Part shown: one piece after another, positions 34,448-43,466 of the stretch | Numbering within the stretch: position 1 is the stretch's first letter | Layout of the letters: the number at the start of each line of letters is the position of its first letter | Assembly (NCBI GenBank): GCA_000017645.1 | Contig: CP000781.1 | Coordinates: 2,219,501-2,283,500 of the forward strand | Reading direction: 5' to 3' | From: Xanthobacter autotrophicus Py2 | GTDB taxonomy: Bacteria > Pseudomonadota > Alphaproteobacteria > Rhizobiales > Xanthobacteraceae | Length of the DNA: 64,000 bases | Notes under the pieces: model-generated | The model's input: only the letters and a program-made list of their open reading frames with translations | Database searches by the model: none | What the model was told of the DNA's origin: nothing | Made by a program: the position numbers and the translations under genes

Positions 34448-36262
34448 TCAGTGGTTGTCGCGGGGAACGCCCATGGTCTGGGCCACCCGCTGGTACTTCA
34501 CCGCCGGCTTCAGCACCATGCCCTCGTCGAACTGCGCCACCATGGAGCGCTGGATCTCCTGCCAGGGGGTCTGGCTCTGCGGCATGGGGAAGCCGCCATG
34601 GCCCTGCAGGTCGGCGCGGCGCTGCGCCAGCTCCTCGGGGGAGATGAGGATATCGGCGGTGCAGGTGTTGAGGTCGATCCGTACCCGGTCGCCGGTCTTC
34701 AGCAAAGCGAGGCCGCCGCCGGCCGCCGCTTCCGGCGAGGCATTCAGGATGGAGGGTGAGCCGGAGGTGCCGGACTGGCGGCCGTCGCCGATGCAGGGCA
34801 GGGCGTGGATGCCCTTCTTGATGAGGGCGGTGGGCGGCTGCATGTTCACCACCTCGGCACCACCGGGATAGCCCAGCGGGCCGGTGCCACGAATGAACAG
34901 CAGGGTATATTCGTCGATGCCGAGCGACGGGTCGTCGATGCGGTGGTGGTAGTCCTCCGGCCCCTCGAACACCACGGCGCGGCCCTCGAAGGCCTCCGGA
35001 TCGTTCGGGTTGGAGAGGAAGCGGTCGCGGAACTCCGGCGAGATCACCGAGGTCTTCATCACCGCATTGTTGAACAGGTTGCCGTGCAGCACGATGAAGC
35101 CGGCATCCTCCTTCAGGGGCGCGTCGTAGGTCTTGATGACCTCGCGGTCCCAGGAGAGCTTGCCCTTGCAGTTCTCGCCGATGGAGCGCCCGTTCACGGT
35201 GAGCGCGCCCTCGTGGATCTTGCCCTTCTCGATCAGCTCGGCCACCACCGCCGGCACGCCGCCGGCGCGGTGGAACTCCTCGCCCAGATATTCGCCGGCG
35301 GGCTGGAGGTTCACCAGAAGCGGGATCTTGTGGCCCACGGCCTGCCAGTCATCCACGTTCAGCGGCACGCCCACGTGGCGGGCGATGGCATTGAGGTGGA
35401 TAGGGGCATTGGTGGAGCCGCCGATGGCGGAATTGACGCGGATGGCGTTCTCGAACGCCTCGCGGGTAAGGATATCGGAGGGTTTGAGGTCCTCCCACAC
35501 CATGTCGACGATGCGTTTGCCGGTGTCGTAGGCGATCTGGCCGCGCTCGCGGTAGGGGGCGGGGATGGCGGCGCAGCCGGGTAGGGACATGCCCAGCGCC
35601 TCGGCCAGCGCGTTCATGGTGGAGGCGGTGCCCATGGTGTTGCAATGGCCCACCGAGGGGGCGGACGACGCCACCACGTCCATGAACTCGTTATAATCGA
35701 TCTCGCCGGCGGCGAAGCGCTCGCGGTTCTTCCACACCACGGTGCCGGAGCCGGTGCGCTCGCCCTTCCACCAGCCGTTCAGCATGGGGCCGCCGGACAG
35801 GACGATGGCCGGGATGTTCACGGTCGCCGCCGCCATGATGCAGGCCGGCGTGGTCTTATCGCAGCCGGTGGTCAGCACCACGCCGTCGAGCGGATAGCCG
35901 TAGAGGATCTCCACCAGCCCGAGATAGGCGAGGTTGCGGTCAAGGGCGGCGGTGGGGCGTTTGCCGGTCTCCTGGATGGGATGGACCGGGAACTCGAACG
36001 GCACGCCGCCCATGGCCTCGATACCGTCGCGGACCCTTTTGGCAAGGTCGAGGTGATGGCGGTTGCAGGGCGAGAGGTCCGAGCCGGTCTGGGCGATGCC
36101 GATGATGGGCTTGCCCGACTGCAGCTCTTCCCGGGTGAGGCCGAAATTGAGGTAGCGCTCCAGGTACAGCGCCGTCATGCCGGGATTGTCGGGATTGTCG
36201 AACCAGAGCTGGGACCTGAGCTTGAGGCCGTGCTTCTCGGGCTGGTCGCCTTGACCGGACAT
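34448..36262 (-). CDS. IlvD/Edd-family sugar-acid dehydratase (L-arabinonate dehydratase type)
   Basis: The 604-residue enzyme belongs to the Fe-S dihydroxyacid/aldonic acid dehydratase family. Cluster Cys are in [37 protein letters not shown] and [20 protein letters not shown]. The Mg site and C-terminal [20 protein letters not shown], with the catalytic Ser, are intact. The opening [20 protein letters not shown] is typical of L-arabinonate/D-xylonate/D-fuconate dehydratases, not of IlvD. It removes water from an aldonate to give a 2-keto-3-deoxy acid. ATG at 36262 follows GGAGA and was preferred to the ATG four codons upstream. It is the first gene of the unit. Confidence 0.88.
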   Translation of the reverse strand: MSGQGDQPEKHGLKLRSQLWFDNPDNPGMTALYLERYLNFGLTREELQSGKPIIGIAQTGSDLSPCNRHHLDLAKRVRDGIEAMGGVPFEFPVHPIQETGKRPTAALDRNLAYLGLVEILYGYPLDGVVLTTGCDKTTPACIMAAATVNIPAIVLSGGPMLNGWWKGERTGSGTVVWKNRERFAAGEIDYNEFMDVVASSAPSVGHCNTMGTASTMNALAEALGMSLPGCAAIPAPYRERGQIAYDTGKRIVDMVWEDLKPSDILTREAFENAIRVNSAIGGSTNAPIHLNAIARHVGVPLNVDDWQAVGHKIPLLVNLQPAGEYLGEEFHRAGGVPAVVAELIEKGKIHEGALTVNGRSIGENCKGKLSWDREVIKTYDAPLKEDAGFIVLHGNLFNNAVMKTSVISPEFRDRFLSNPNDPEAFEGRAVVFEGPEDYHHRIDDPSLGIDEYTLLFIRGTGPLGYPGGAEVVNMQPPTALIKKGIHALPCIGDGRQSGTSGSPSILNASPEAAAGGGLALLKTGDRVRIDLNTCTADILISPEELAQRRADLQGHGGFPMPQSQTPWQEIQRSMVAQFDEGMVLKPAVKYQRVAQTMGVPRDNH

Positions 36263-36865
36263 GGGCGTCTCCATGGGAATCTGCGTGCTCCGACGTTCCG
36301 ACGCGCCGGTTCTAATCGATTTGATTTTGGCGATATATGCGCCTCGGCGCGCCGGAAATCAATCGGGTTCGCGCCACGTCTCGGCAGGTTTCAGTCCGCC
36401 CGCCGTGGCGTGATGTGGCGCAGGGCGACCACCTCCCAGCCCGCCACCACCAGCAGGGCGCCGGTCCCCGCGGCGGCCAGGCCGAGCGGGCTGAACAGGC
36501 TGGAGAACGGGATCAGCAGCGCCAGCAGGCCGAGCCCGACCAGATGGGAGAGCGGAAAGCGGCGGAGGAGCGGGTATTTGAAAAGTCCGCACCCCAGCAC
36601 ATAGAGCGCAGGGCCGCCGAGGATGGCGAACGCCGCCGCCGTCGAGAGATGTCCGTCGGGGTGGGCGAGGATCAGCTCATCGGAGACGGCGCAGCCGACA
36701 ATGCCGATGACAATGATCTGGTGGATGTAGGTGTAGGTCAGCCGGGCCACGTGCCCGCTGTCCTCGACATGGGCAAAGCGCGCGCTGGCACGTTCCGATC
36801 CGGTGTCGAAATAGATCCACCACATGGCCACGGTGCCGAGAAAGGCGGTGACGAAGGCCGTAACA

Positions 36866-36870
36866 TTGAG
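36866..36870. repeat. Target-site duplication, left copy
   Basis: TTGAG directly abuts the left end of the IS and is repeated exactly at the right end. Confidence 0.9.
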
Positions 36871-36886
36871 CCTGCATTCCCCAAGT
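36871..36886. repeat. IS left terminal inverted repeat
   Basis: CCTGCATTCCCCAAGT pairs with the right end at 12 of 16 positions; the core CCCAAGT is identical. Confidence 0.88.
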
Positions 36887-37091
36887 GGCGTGTCGTTTGA
36901 GGTGAAGAGCGCCTGTATCCGAGCGCTAGACAAGGATTTTCTGCCGCAAGCGGCACCTGCGGTCGCGCAGACTGCTGGATCTGGACGGATCAGACCGCGA
37001 AGCCGCTGTTTCCTTGCCCAGGGGCGGCGTTTTTCAGCGCAGCGGACAGATCTGTCCAGCCGCTTTCGTTCAGTTTGAGCGTGGATCGCGA

Positions 37092-38447
37092 TCATGCGCA
37101 TAGCGGTGGCGCTCGCAATCGGCGGATAGCGGCGAGGATGGCGCGTACCATCGTGCCGGTGACAGCGACCTCGGCCAGCTGGAAGGTGATGGTGCGGGCG
37201 TGACGGACCACACGTGCCCCGATCTTGATCAGCTTCAGTTGCAGGCTGGTCAACGACCAGTCGGCCATGGCCTCGGGCAGCTCGATGCAGCGCAAGAAGG
37301 TGGCCAGGTTGTACGCCAGGGCGTGCAGTTGCAGCCGCACCTCATTGTCGCGGAACTTCCGGCACGACAGCCGCGTCCAGCGAAAGGCGTATTTGCCCTC
37401 TTTGATGTGCTGCTCGGCGGTGCCGCGCTGGTTGTAGAACCGCACCACCCAGTCCGGCTCCATCGGCAGGTTGGTGACGATGAAGCCGACACGCGGGAAC
37501 AGTTCGCCCGGATGCCATTCGATCTTGGCGATCACCCGGCGTTCCTTGTCCCAGGACGCCGCCTGATACTCGAATTCCTCGAAGAACCGCTTGACCTTGG
37601 TCAGTGACGGCCGCCCGACAGGGCGCGTTAGCCGATGCGCGATCTTGTCCTTGAGGACCGCGTTTGCGGGCAGCCGGATGGCGTAGAAGAACCGCGCTTC
37701 TTCCAATCGCTCATAGATCGCCGGGATCGCGTAGGCAGCATCGGCCCGGAAGAACCTGCCACCAAGGTCGCGCTCCGCGTAGCGCGCAATGACGGGGTCG
37801 AGAACATCACGCCAGCCATCGGCGCTGTGGACGTTGCCATGGCGCAGGGCGCAGCGTTCCAGCATCCCGAACTGGTTGAACAGAAAGTTGGGGTGATAGC
37901 AGCTACAGTCGAAATGGCCACTCCAGGCGGACCCTTCCTGGTCGCCATGGGTCGGGCTGACCGAGCTGTCCATGTCCAGAACGATGTACTTCAGCCCGTT
38001 ACGGTCATGGAACCGGTCGATCCATTGCCCGTTCAGGTCGGCCAGCGCGGCACGGTTCCCGGCCAGAGCCAGCGTCTCGGTCTCGAACCGTCCCATCTGC
38101 GATGCCGAGGCCGCTTGTGCATCGACCGCTCTGCCGCCGACAACTTGGCGCATGACCGGATCGCAGGCGAGACGGTTGGCGTCGTTGACATCCTCGTATC
38201 CGGCCAGCCGCCCAAAGACTGATTGCCGGAACAGGCCGTCGAGCCGATGGACCGTGTTCTTGCCAGAGCGAGTATCGCGCAGCGCCGCTGACGCCAAATC
38301 GGACAACCCGAGCGCGTCATCAAGCTCGCGCATCACCAGAAGGCCGCCGTCGGAACTGAGCTGCGTGCCGCGAAATTCCAGCCGCACGCGAGGGTCGAAA
38401 TCCACCCGATCTGCCCGTTGCAAGCCCGCACCCTCTGGGTGATCCAT
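37092..38447 (-). CDS. IS1380-family transposase
   Basis: The 451-residue DDE transposase starts MDHPEGAGLQRADRV and has the family phrase TQLSSDGGLLVMRELDDALG. The catalytic acids are visible in IVLDMDSSVSPTHGDQEG (first Asp), GRFFRADAAYAIPAIYE (second Asp) and YNQRGTAEQHIKEGKYAF (Glu, in the Y-x2-R-x3-E signature). The C-terminus is basic. Frame and length are complete, so it is probably functional. Base composition is somewhat lower in GC than nearby genes. Confidence 0.95.
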   Translation of the reverse strand: MDHPEGAGLQRADRVDFDPRVRLEFRGTQLSSDGGLLVMRELDDALGLSDLASAALRDTRSGKNTVHRLDGLFRQSVFGRLAGYEDVNDANRLACDPVMRQVVGGRAVDAQAASASQMGRFETETLALAGNRAALADLNGQWIDRFHDRNGLKYIVLDMDSSVSPTHGDQEGSAWSGHFDCSCYHPNFLFNQFGMLERCALRHGNVHSADGWRDVLDPVIARYAERDLGGRFFRADAAYAIPAIYERLEEARFFYAIRLPANAVLKDKIAHRLTRPVGRPSLTKVKRFFEEFEYQAASWDKERRVIAKIEWHPGELFPRVGFIVTNLPMEPDWVVRFYNQRGTAEQHIKEGKYAFRWTRLSCRKFRDNEVRLQLHALAYNLATFLRCIELPEAMADWSLTSLQLKLIKIGARVVRHARTITFQLAEVAVTGTMVRAILAAIRRLRAPPLCA

Positions 38448-38525
38448 GAAACGCGCCCCTCGTAGCCTTCAACACCATGTTTTATATAGGAAATATAATG
38501 GTCAGGACAGCGAAATCAGCGCCTT

Positions 38526-38541
38526 ACTTGGGAAATGTGGG
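38526..38541. repeat. IS right terminal inverted repeat
   Basis: ACTTGGGAAATGTGGG is the inverse complement of the left end with four mismatches. Confidence 0.88.
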
Positions 38542-38546
38542 TTGAG
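38542..38546. repeat. Target-site duplication, right copy
   Basis: TTGAG follows the right end of the IS and matches the left copy exactly. Confidence 0.9.
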
Positions 38547-39439
38547 GCCGGTCCACGCGAGGTCGGAGGCGGTGGCGCCGGTGACGAGGATGGATTCGCC
38601 CAGTGCGATGATGATGAACAGGGCGCAGCGCTCGGACAGGTGCCGGCCCTCCACCTTCCAGTCCGCCGCCTTGGAGGCGCCGAGGCCCGGCACGAAGAAG
38701 CCGGTGGAGGGCGCGAGGCTCTCCAGCACCACGGCGAGCATCCACAGGCCGAGCCGGGCCTCGCCGTGCAGGAAGGCGCCGACGATCCACAGCACGGACG
38801 CCAATGCCTGCCATGCCAGGATGCGCTTGAAGTTCAGGGATTGGGCGCGATCGTGGCGCGCCACCGCCCAGATGGTAAAGGCGGAGCGCCCCGTCTGGAA
38901 CGTCGCATAAGCGAGGGCGAAGGCAAGGCCGCCCTCATGGAAAGCCTTCGGCAGGGACGCGGACAAGACGAGGCCCACCAGCATCAGCGCCAGCAACATG
39001 AGCCGCACCGGCTTGCGATCCGGATCGAGCCAGTTGGTGACCCAGGCGGTGTCGATCCACGCCCACCAGACGGCGACGAACAGGACCAGCGTCTGCAGCA
39101 GCCCGATCACCGAGAGGTCGTGCAGCAGATGGTGGGACAGCTGAGTGATGGCGAAGACGAAGACCAGATCGAAGAACAGCTCGATGAAGGTCACCGCGTG
39201 ATGGCCGTGCTCCGGCGCCTTGCGCAGAAGGAATTGCCGCGCTCCCAGTCCGCTCATGCCACCTCCCGCAGCGCTGGCCCGCGCGACAGCGGAGCAAGTG
39301 CCGGATATCCCGGTGACCCGTGTTTTCGCATCCCCACGGGCGGCAGATCAATCGGTATCGTGGTGGCGCGGCAGGCGGGTCACGGCTTTGGCCGCTGGAA
39401 GAGCCAGCGGCGGCCGGGCTCAGCGCGGTCCAGCCCGGC

Positions 39440-39793
39440 TCAGGAGGCTGTGGCGAGGGTGGCGAGCGCGGCGTCAGCATCCGCCCGGGTGGCGACCACG
39501 GTCGCGAGATCGCCAAGGCCCGTGGTGAGAAGGATCCGCTCTACCGTCGGCTCCGCGCCGAACAGGATCAGGCGTCCGCCCCGGCGGGTCAGGGCCTTGG
39601 CATTGCTGATGAACAGGCGGATGCCGATGGAGGCGACGTAGGGCATCGCCGACAGGTCCACCAGGGTCGCCTTGGCGTGGCTCGACGCGGCGCTGAACGC
39701 CACCTCGATCTGCGCCGTGCCTTCGATGTCGAGCCGGCCGTCGAGCACGATCAGAACCTGTTCCGGGCCGAGGGCGTGGGTTTCAATGTTCAT
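39440..39793 (-). CDS. STAS-domain anti-sigma factor antagonist
   Basis: The 117-residue protein is a single STAS domain of the SpoIIAA type. The phosphorylation loop reads DLSAMPYVASIGIRLFISNA, with the Ser in SIGIR. Such proteins bind an anti-sigma or a response-regulator phosphatase when unphosphorylated and so free a sigma factor or another partner. No RsbW-type kinase or PP2C phosphatase is adjacent, so the partner is unknown. The gene is downstream of nothing on its strand and stands alone; its ribosome site is weak. Its relation to the PhyR-EcfG locus in this window is not shown. Confidence 0.85.
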   Translation of the reverse strand: MNIETHALGPEQVLIVLDGRLDIEGTAQIEVAFSAASSHAKATLVDLSAMPYVASIGIRLFISNAKALTRRGGRLILFGAEPTVERILLTTGLGDLATVVATRADADAALATLATAS

Positions 39794-40002
39794 GGAGGTG
39801 ACCAGGCCTGAAGGATGGCGGCGGCCTCAGGGGTCGCGCCAAGGGAGCGTTTGAACGCAGCTGCCCGCCTCTATTCCATCTGGATGTTTCAGTTGTGTGA
39901 CGCTGGCCGGGCGTTGTCCTCCCTCGCGTCCGCCGGGAGCCGACCGCCCGCGATAAGGGTTTGCACCGCGCGGGGAAGCGTATAATCCATCCCGCACCCG
40001 CG

Positions 40003-40803
40003 ATGTTCACCGCTTCACGATCCGCGCGCCCCGCGCGCCCGCCGAACCGCCCCGACGCCGGCCCCCAGCCCGCCGTGGACAGTCCCGGCCGCGTCGACGG
40101 CATGGTGCTCGACCGCGTGGTGTTGGATCGAGGCGCCCGCTCGGTCTTCGCTGGCCTGTCCCTGACCCTGTCCGAGCGCCGCATCGGCCTTGTCGGCGAC
40201 AACGGATCCGGCAAGAGCACCCTGCTGCGGCTGTTGAACGGCCTGCTCCTGCCCGATGCAGGTACCGTCACCGTGGCCGGCCTCGACACCCGCAAGGAGC
40301 GCCGCCGCCTGCCGGCGACCGTGGGCTTTGTGTTCCAGAACGTGGACCACCAGATCATCTTCCCCACGGTGCGGGAGGAGATCGCCTTCGGCCCCATCGC
40401 CCAGGGCCGTCCCAAGGCCGAGGCCAACGCCGCCGCCGATCAGTTGCTGGCCCGGCACGGCTGCGCCGGCTGGGGCGAGCGGGCGGTGGCGGACCTGTCC
40501 GAGGGCCAGAAACAGCTGGTGTGCATCCTCGCCGCCCTGGCGGCCGGGCCGCGCATCCTGCTGCTGGACGAGCCCTTCTCCAGCCTCGACCTCACCACCC
40601 GCCTCGGCTTCGCCGCGCGGCTCGCCGACCTCGACCTCCAGGTGGTGATGGCGAGCCACGACCTGCACCTGTTCGACGGCTTCGACCGCCTGCTGTGGCT
40701 GAAGGGCGGCATCGTCGCCGCCGACGGGGCGCCGGGGGAGGTCATCCCGCTCTATGAGGCCGACGCCCGCGCCCGTGCCGCCGCGAACAGGGGGCAGCCG
40801 TGA
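40003..40803 (+). CDS. bioM: Biotin ECF transporter ATPase
   Basis: The ATP-binding subunit of the BioMNY transporter energises biotin uptake. Walker A is GDNGSGKSTLLRLLNGLLL, the Q-loop is FVFQNVDHQIIFPTVREEIA, the signature is LSEGQKQLVCILAALAA, and Walker B is ILLLDEPFSSLD, all intact. The ATG at 40003 gives a 266-residue protein with a loose 33-residue head; the ATG at 40102 would give the usual length. A perfect TATAAT stands at 39981-39986, 17 bases before 40003, but its -35 partner is poor. No BioR-type operator (TTAT-x-ATAA) was seen. The stop overlaps bioN. Confidence 0.88.
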   Translation: MFTASRSARPARPPNRPDAGPQPAVDSPGRVDGMVLDRVVLDRGARSVFAGLSLTLSERRIGLVGDNGSGKSTLLRLLNGLLLPDAGTVTVAGLDTRKERRRLPATVGFVFQNVDHQIIFPTVREEIAFGPIAQGRPKAEANAAADQLLARHGCAGWGERAVADLSEGQKQLVCILAALAAGPRILLLDEPFSSLDLTTRLGFAARLADLDLQVVMASHDLHLFDGFDRLLWLKGGIVAADGAPGEVIPLYEADARARAAANRGQP

Positions 40804-41444
40804 TCGCCGGCTATCTCTCCGGCACCAGCCTGCTGCACCGGCTACCGGCGGGGGTGAAGCTCATCGCGCTCGGCGTGCTGTCGCTGTTCATCCTGCCCAT
40901 CGGCGATCCGCTGGTGCTGGCCTTTGTGCTCGCGGCGGTGCTGCTGGTCTATGCCGGCTTCGGCCGGCGCGGGGTGCTGCGCGTGCTGGCGTGGCGCAGC
41001 ATGGTGCCGCTGCTGGTGGTCATCTTCGTGCTGCAGGTGTGGGCCGCCTCCCTGTCGATGGCGGTGGCGAGCGTGCTGCGCATTGCGGTGATGGTGCTCA
41101 TGGCCGACCTCGTCACCCTGTCCACCCGCCTGCAGGACATGATGGACGCCATCGCCGTGCCGCTGAAGCCGCTGGCGCGGTTCGGGCTCGATCCCGAGCG
41201 GCTGTCGCTGGCGGTGGCGCTGGTGCTGCGCTTCGTGCCGGTGCTGCTGGAAAGCTGGCGAGGACGCGAGGAGGCCTGGCGCGCCCGCAGTCCGCGCCGG
41301 CCGGGGCTGGTGCTCATCGGCGCCTTCTTCTCCGGCGCGCTGTCCACCGCCGACCAGGTGGCGGAAGCCCTCGACGCCCGCGGCTTCGGCATGCCCGATC
41401 AACCGGTCCCGCCGCCGGCTGCGCCGCCGCGCCCGAACCCGTGA
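40800..41444 (+). CDS. bioN: Biotin ECF transporter transmembrane subunit
   Basis: The 214-residue subunit couples the ATPase to BioY. It is of the CbiQ/EcfT type, with helices around LIALGVLSLFILPIGDPLV and the coupling motif region ADQVAEALDARGFG, the conserved A-R-G coupling sequence. It starts with GTG inside the bioM stop region (four-base overlap), so translation is coupled. The Pro-rich tail of about 15 residues is unusual but short. Confidence 0.92.
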   Translation: MIAGYLSGTSLLHRLPAGVKLIALGVLSLFILPIGDPLVLAFVLAAVLLVYAGFGRRGVLRVLAWRSMVPLLVVIFVLQVWAASLSMAVASVLRIAVMVLMADLVTLSTRLQDMMDAIAVPLKPLARFGLDPERLSLAVALVLRFVPVLLESWRGREEAWRARSPRRPGLVLIGAFFSGALSTADQVAEALDARGFGMPDQPVPPPAAPPRPNP

Positions 41445-41454
41445 AGGATCGACC

Positions 41455-42006
41455 ATGGACACCCGCACCCTCGTGCGCATCGCGCTCATCGCCGCCCTCA
41501 TCGCGGCGCTCGGCTTCGTGCCGCCCATCTACATGCCGCTGGCGGCCGGCGTGCCCATCACCGCCCAGAGCCTCGGCGTGATGCTCGCCGGCCTGCTGCT
41601 GGGCGCGCGGGCCGGGGCGGCGGCGGTGGCGCTGTTCGTCTTCGTGGTGCTGCTGGGCGCGCCGCTGCTCGCGGGCGGGCGCGGCGGCCTCGGCCTCCTT
41701 GCCGGGCCCACCGCCGGCTTCCTCATCGGCTATATCGCCGGGGCCTATGTGGTGGGGCTTCTGGCCGAGCGGCTGAAGCTGCCGGCTTTCGCCTCGGCCC
41801 TGGTGGCGTCGGTGGTGGGCGGCATCGGCGTGGTCTACCTGTTTGGCATCCCGGTGCTGGCGGCGGCGGCGGGCATCGGCCTCTCCAAGGCAGTGATCGG
41901 CTCGGCGGTGTTCCTGCCGGGCGACCTGCTCAAGGCGGTGGGCGCTTCGGTGCTGGTCACCACCGTGCTGCGCAACTGGTCGGTGGCGGCGCAGCCGCGC
42001 CCGTGA
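41455..42006 (+). CDS. bioY: Biotin ECF transporter substrate-binding subunit
   Basis: The 183-residue S-component binds biotin in the membrane. BioY marks include LAAGVPITAQSLGVMLAGLL and GAPLLAGGRGGLGLLAGPTA with GFLIGYIAG, which form the biotin pocket. Six helices are predicted. It lies 10 bases after bioN, and its stop overlaps the next gene's GTG start. The bioMNY set is complete, which suggests that biotin is taken up with high affinity. Confidence 0.94.
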   Translation: MDTRTLVRIALIAALIAALGFVPPIYMPLAAGVPITAQSLGVMLAGLLLGARAGAAAVALFVFVVLLGAPLLAGGRGGLGLLAGPTAGFLIGYIAGAYVVGLLAERLKLPAFASALVASVVGGIGVVYLFGIPVLAAAAGIGLSKAVIGSAVFLPGDLLKAVGASVLVTTVLRNWSVAAQPRP

Positions 42007-43466
42007 GCATCACCCGCCATCTCGCCCGCCACGGCGCCGAGCGCCCCGACGCGCCGGCCCTGACCTGCGAGGGCGAAAGCCTCACCTATGGCTCCCTCGC
42101 CGCGCTGGTGCAGCGCATCGCCGCCCGGTTCAGGGACGCGCCGGACGGCGGCATCGCGCTCGACCTGCCCAATGGGGCGGCGCTGGCGGCGCTGTTCCTC
42201 GCCGCCGCCCATGCGGGACGGGAGGGGCAGGTGCTCGACCCCGCCTGGCCGGTGGGGCAGCGGGCGGACATCCTCGCCCGCATCCGGCCGGGGCTGCTGG
42301 TGTCGTGCGGTGCCGACGCGGATGTGCGCCTGTCCCCGGCCCAGGGACTGGCGGGCCTTGCCGAGGCCATGGGCGCCGGCGCGGCGGAGGTGACCGGGGC
42401 GCCGGACCCGGACCTGCCCTTCTATGTGGGCTTCACCTCCGGCTCCACCGGCCTGCCCAAGGGCTATCGCCGCGCCCACCGCTCCTGGACCGAGAGCTTC
42501 GATGCCGACACCCGCGAATTCGGCATCGGCCCCGATGACGTGGTGCTGGCGCCGGGGGCGCTCACCCATTCCCTTTTCCTCTATGCGCTGGCGCGGGGCC
42601 TCGATGCCGGTGCCCATGTGATCCTGTCGAAGAGCTTCCGCCCCCGCGCGGTGGCGGAGCTGGCGCGCCGGCACACGGCCAGCGTGCTCTATGGCGTGCC
42701 CACCCAGCTCGCCTTGCTGCTGGATCATCTTGCGGCGGAGGGCGCGCGGCTGGACGGCATCCGCCTCGTGCTGTGCTCGGGCGCCAAATGGCCGGCGGGG
42801 CGCAAGGCGCTGCTTTCCCGCCACCTGCCCAAGGCCCGTTTCGCCGAATTCTACGGCGCGTCGGAACTCTCCTTCATCACTGTCGCGAAGGGCGAGGAGC
42901 CGGTGCCCGAGGGCTCCGTGGGCCGGGCCTTCGACGGCGTGCGCCTCGCCATCCGCGACAAGGCGGGCCGGCGCCTGCCCATGGGGCGCATCGGCCTCGT
43001 GTTCGTGGAGAGCCCCTTCCTGTTCCAGGACTATGCCACCGGCGACAGCGCCGACCTGCTGCGCCATGGCCCGGAAATCAGCGTCGGCGACATGGGCCGG
43101 CTGGACGCCGCCGGCTTCCTCACCCTGGCGGGGCGGGCGAAGCGCATGATCGTCACCTCCGGCAAGAACCTCTATCCCGAAGAGGTGGAGCGGCAGCTGG
43201 AGCTGCACCCCGCCATCGCCACCGCCGCCGTGATGGGCGTGCCCGATGGCAAGCGCGGCGAGCGGCTGGTGGCCTTCATCCAACCGGAGGACGGGGCGCA
43301 GATGACGCGGGCGGATCTGGTGGCGTGGCTGCGGCCGCGCCTCGCCCTGTTCAAGGTGCCGCGGCTTTATGCGCGGGTCGCCCGCTGGCCGCTGACGGCC
43401 TCCGGCAAGACCGATTTTGCCGCCGTCGCCCGCCTGTGGCCGCACGATTGCGAGCTGATCCCATGA
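42003..43466 (+). CDS. AMP-dependent acyl-CoA synthetase/ligase, bio-linked
   Basis: The 487-residue enzyme belongs to the ANL superfamily that activates a carboxylic acid via acyl-AMP. The P-loop is FYVGFTSGSTGLPKGYRRAH, the second motif is AEFYGASELSFITV, the hinge region is ISVGDMGRLDAAGFLTLAGR, and the C-terminal catalytic Lys is in PLTASGKTDF. It starts with GTG inside the bioY stop, so it is tied to biotin uptake. It is short by about 40-60 residues compared with typical fatty acyl-CoA ligases and may use a dicarboxylic or short acid such as pimelate. That substrate idea is inference from neighbours only. Confidence 0.85.
   Translation: MSITRHLARHGAERPDAPALTCEGESLTYGSLAALVQRIAARFRDAPDGGIALDLPNGAALAALFLAAAHAGREGQVLDPAWPVGQRADILARIRPGLLVSCGADADVRLSPAQGLAGLAEAMGAGAAEVTGAPDPDLPFYVGFTSGSTGLPKGYRRAHRSWTESFDADTREFGIGPDDVVLAPGALTHSLFLYALARGLDAGAHVILSKSFRPRAVAELARRHTASVLYGVPTQLALLLDHLAAEGARLDGIRLVLCSGAKWPAGRKALLSRHLPKARFAEFYGASELSFITVAKGEEPVPEGSVGRAFDGVRLAIRDKAGRRLPMGRIGLVFVESPFLFQDYATGDSADLLRHGPEISVGDMGRLDAAGFLTLAGRAKRMIVTSGKNLYPEEVERQLELHPAIATAAVMGVPDGKRGERLVAFIQPEDGAQMTRADLVAWLRPRLALFKVPRLYARVARWPLTASGKTDFAAVARLWPHDCELIP

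Larger units (their letters stand above)
36871..38541 (-). mobile_element. IS1380-family insertion sequence
   Basis: The element is 1671 bp long with 16-bp imperfect inverted ends (12 of 16 identical) and a 5-bp TTGAG target duplication. It encodes one IS1380-type transposase, with about 94 bases before the gene and 221 after it. Size, ends and family resemble IS1247, described from Xanthobacter autotrophicus; identity was not checked. The transposase frame is intact, so the element may be active. It is inserted in ltrA in the same orientation as that gene. Confidence 0.95.
36391..39257 (-). pseudogene. ltrA: ltrA-like gene interrupted by an IS element
   Basis: Two fragments of a low-temperature-requirement A (LtrA) family membrane protein flank the insertion. 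The N-terminal part (39257-38542) starts MSGLGARQFLLRKAP and includes FIELFFDLVFVFAITQLSHH; the C-terminal part (36865-36391) includes AFLGTVAMWWIYFDTGSE. Removing the IS and one TTGAG copy restores an unbroken frame of 397 codons through DLAWTGLNVTAFVTAFLG, a normal LtrA length. Both fragments now run on into IS sequence, the N-terminal one ending at 38502. No other lesions are seen, so the break is recent. LtrA proteins have many helices and no firmly known function. Confidence 0.93.
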
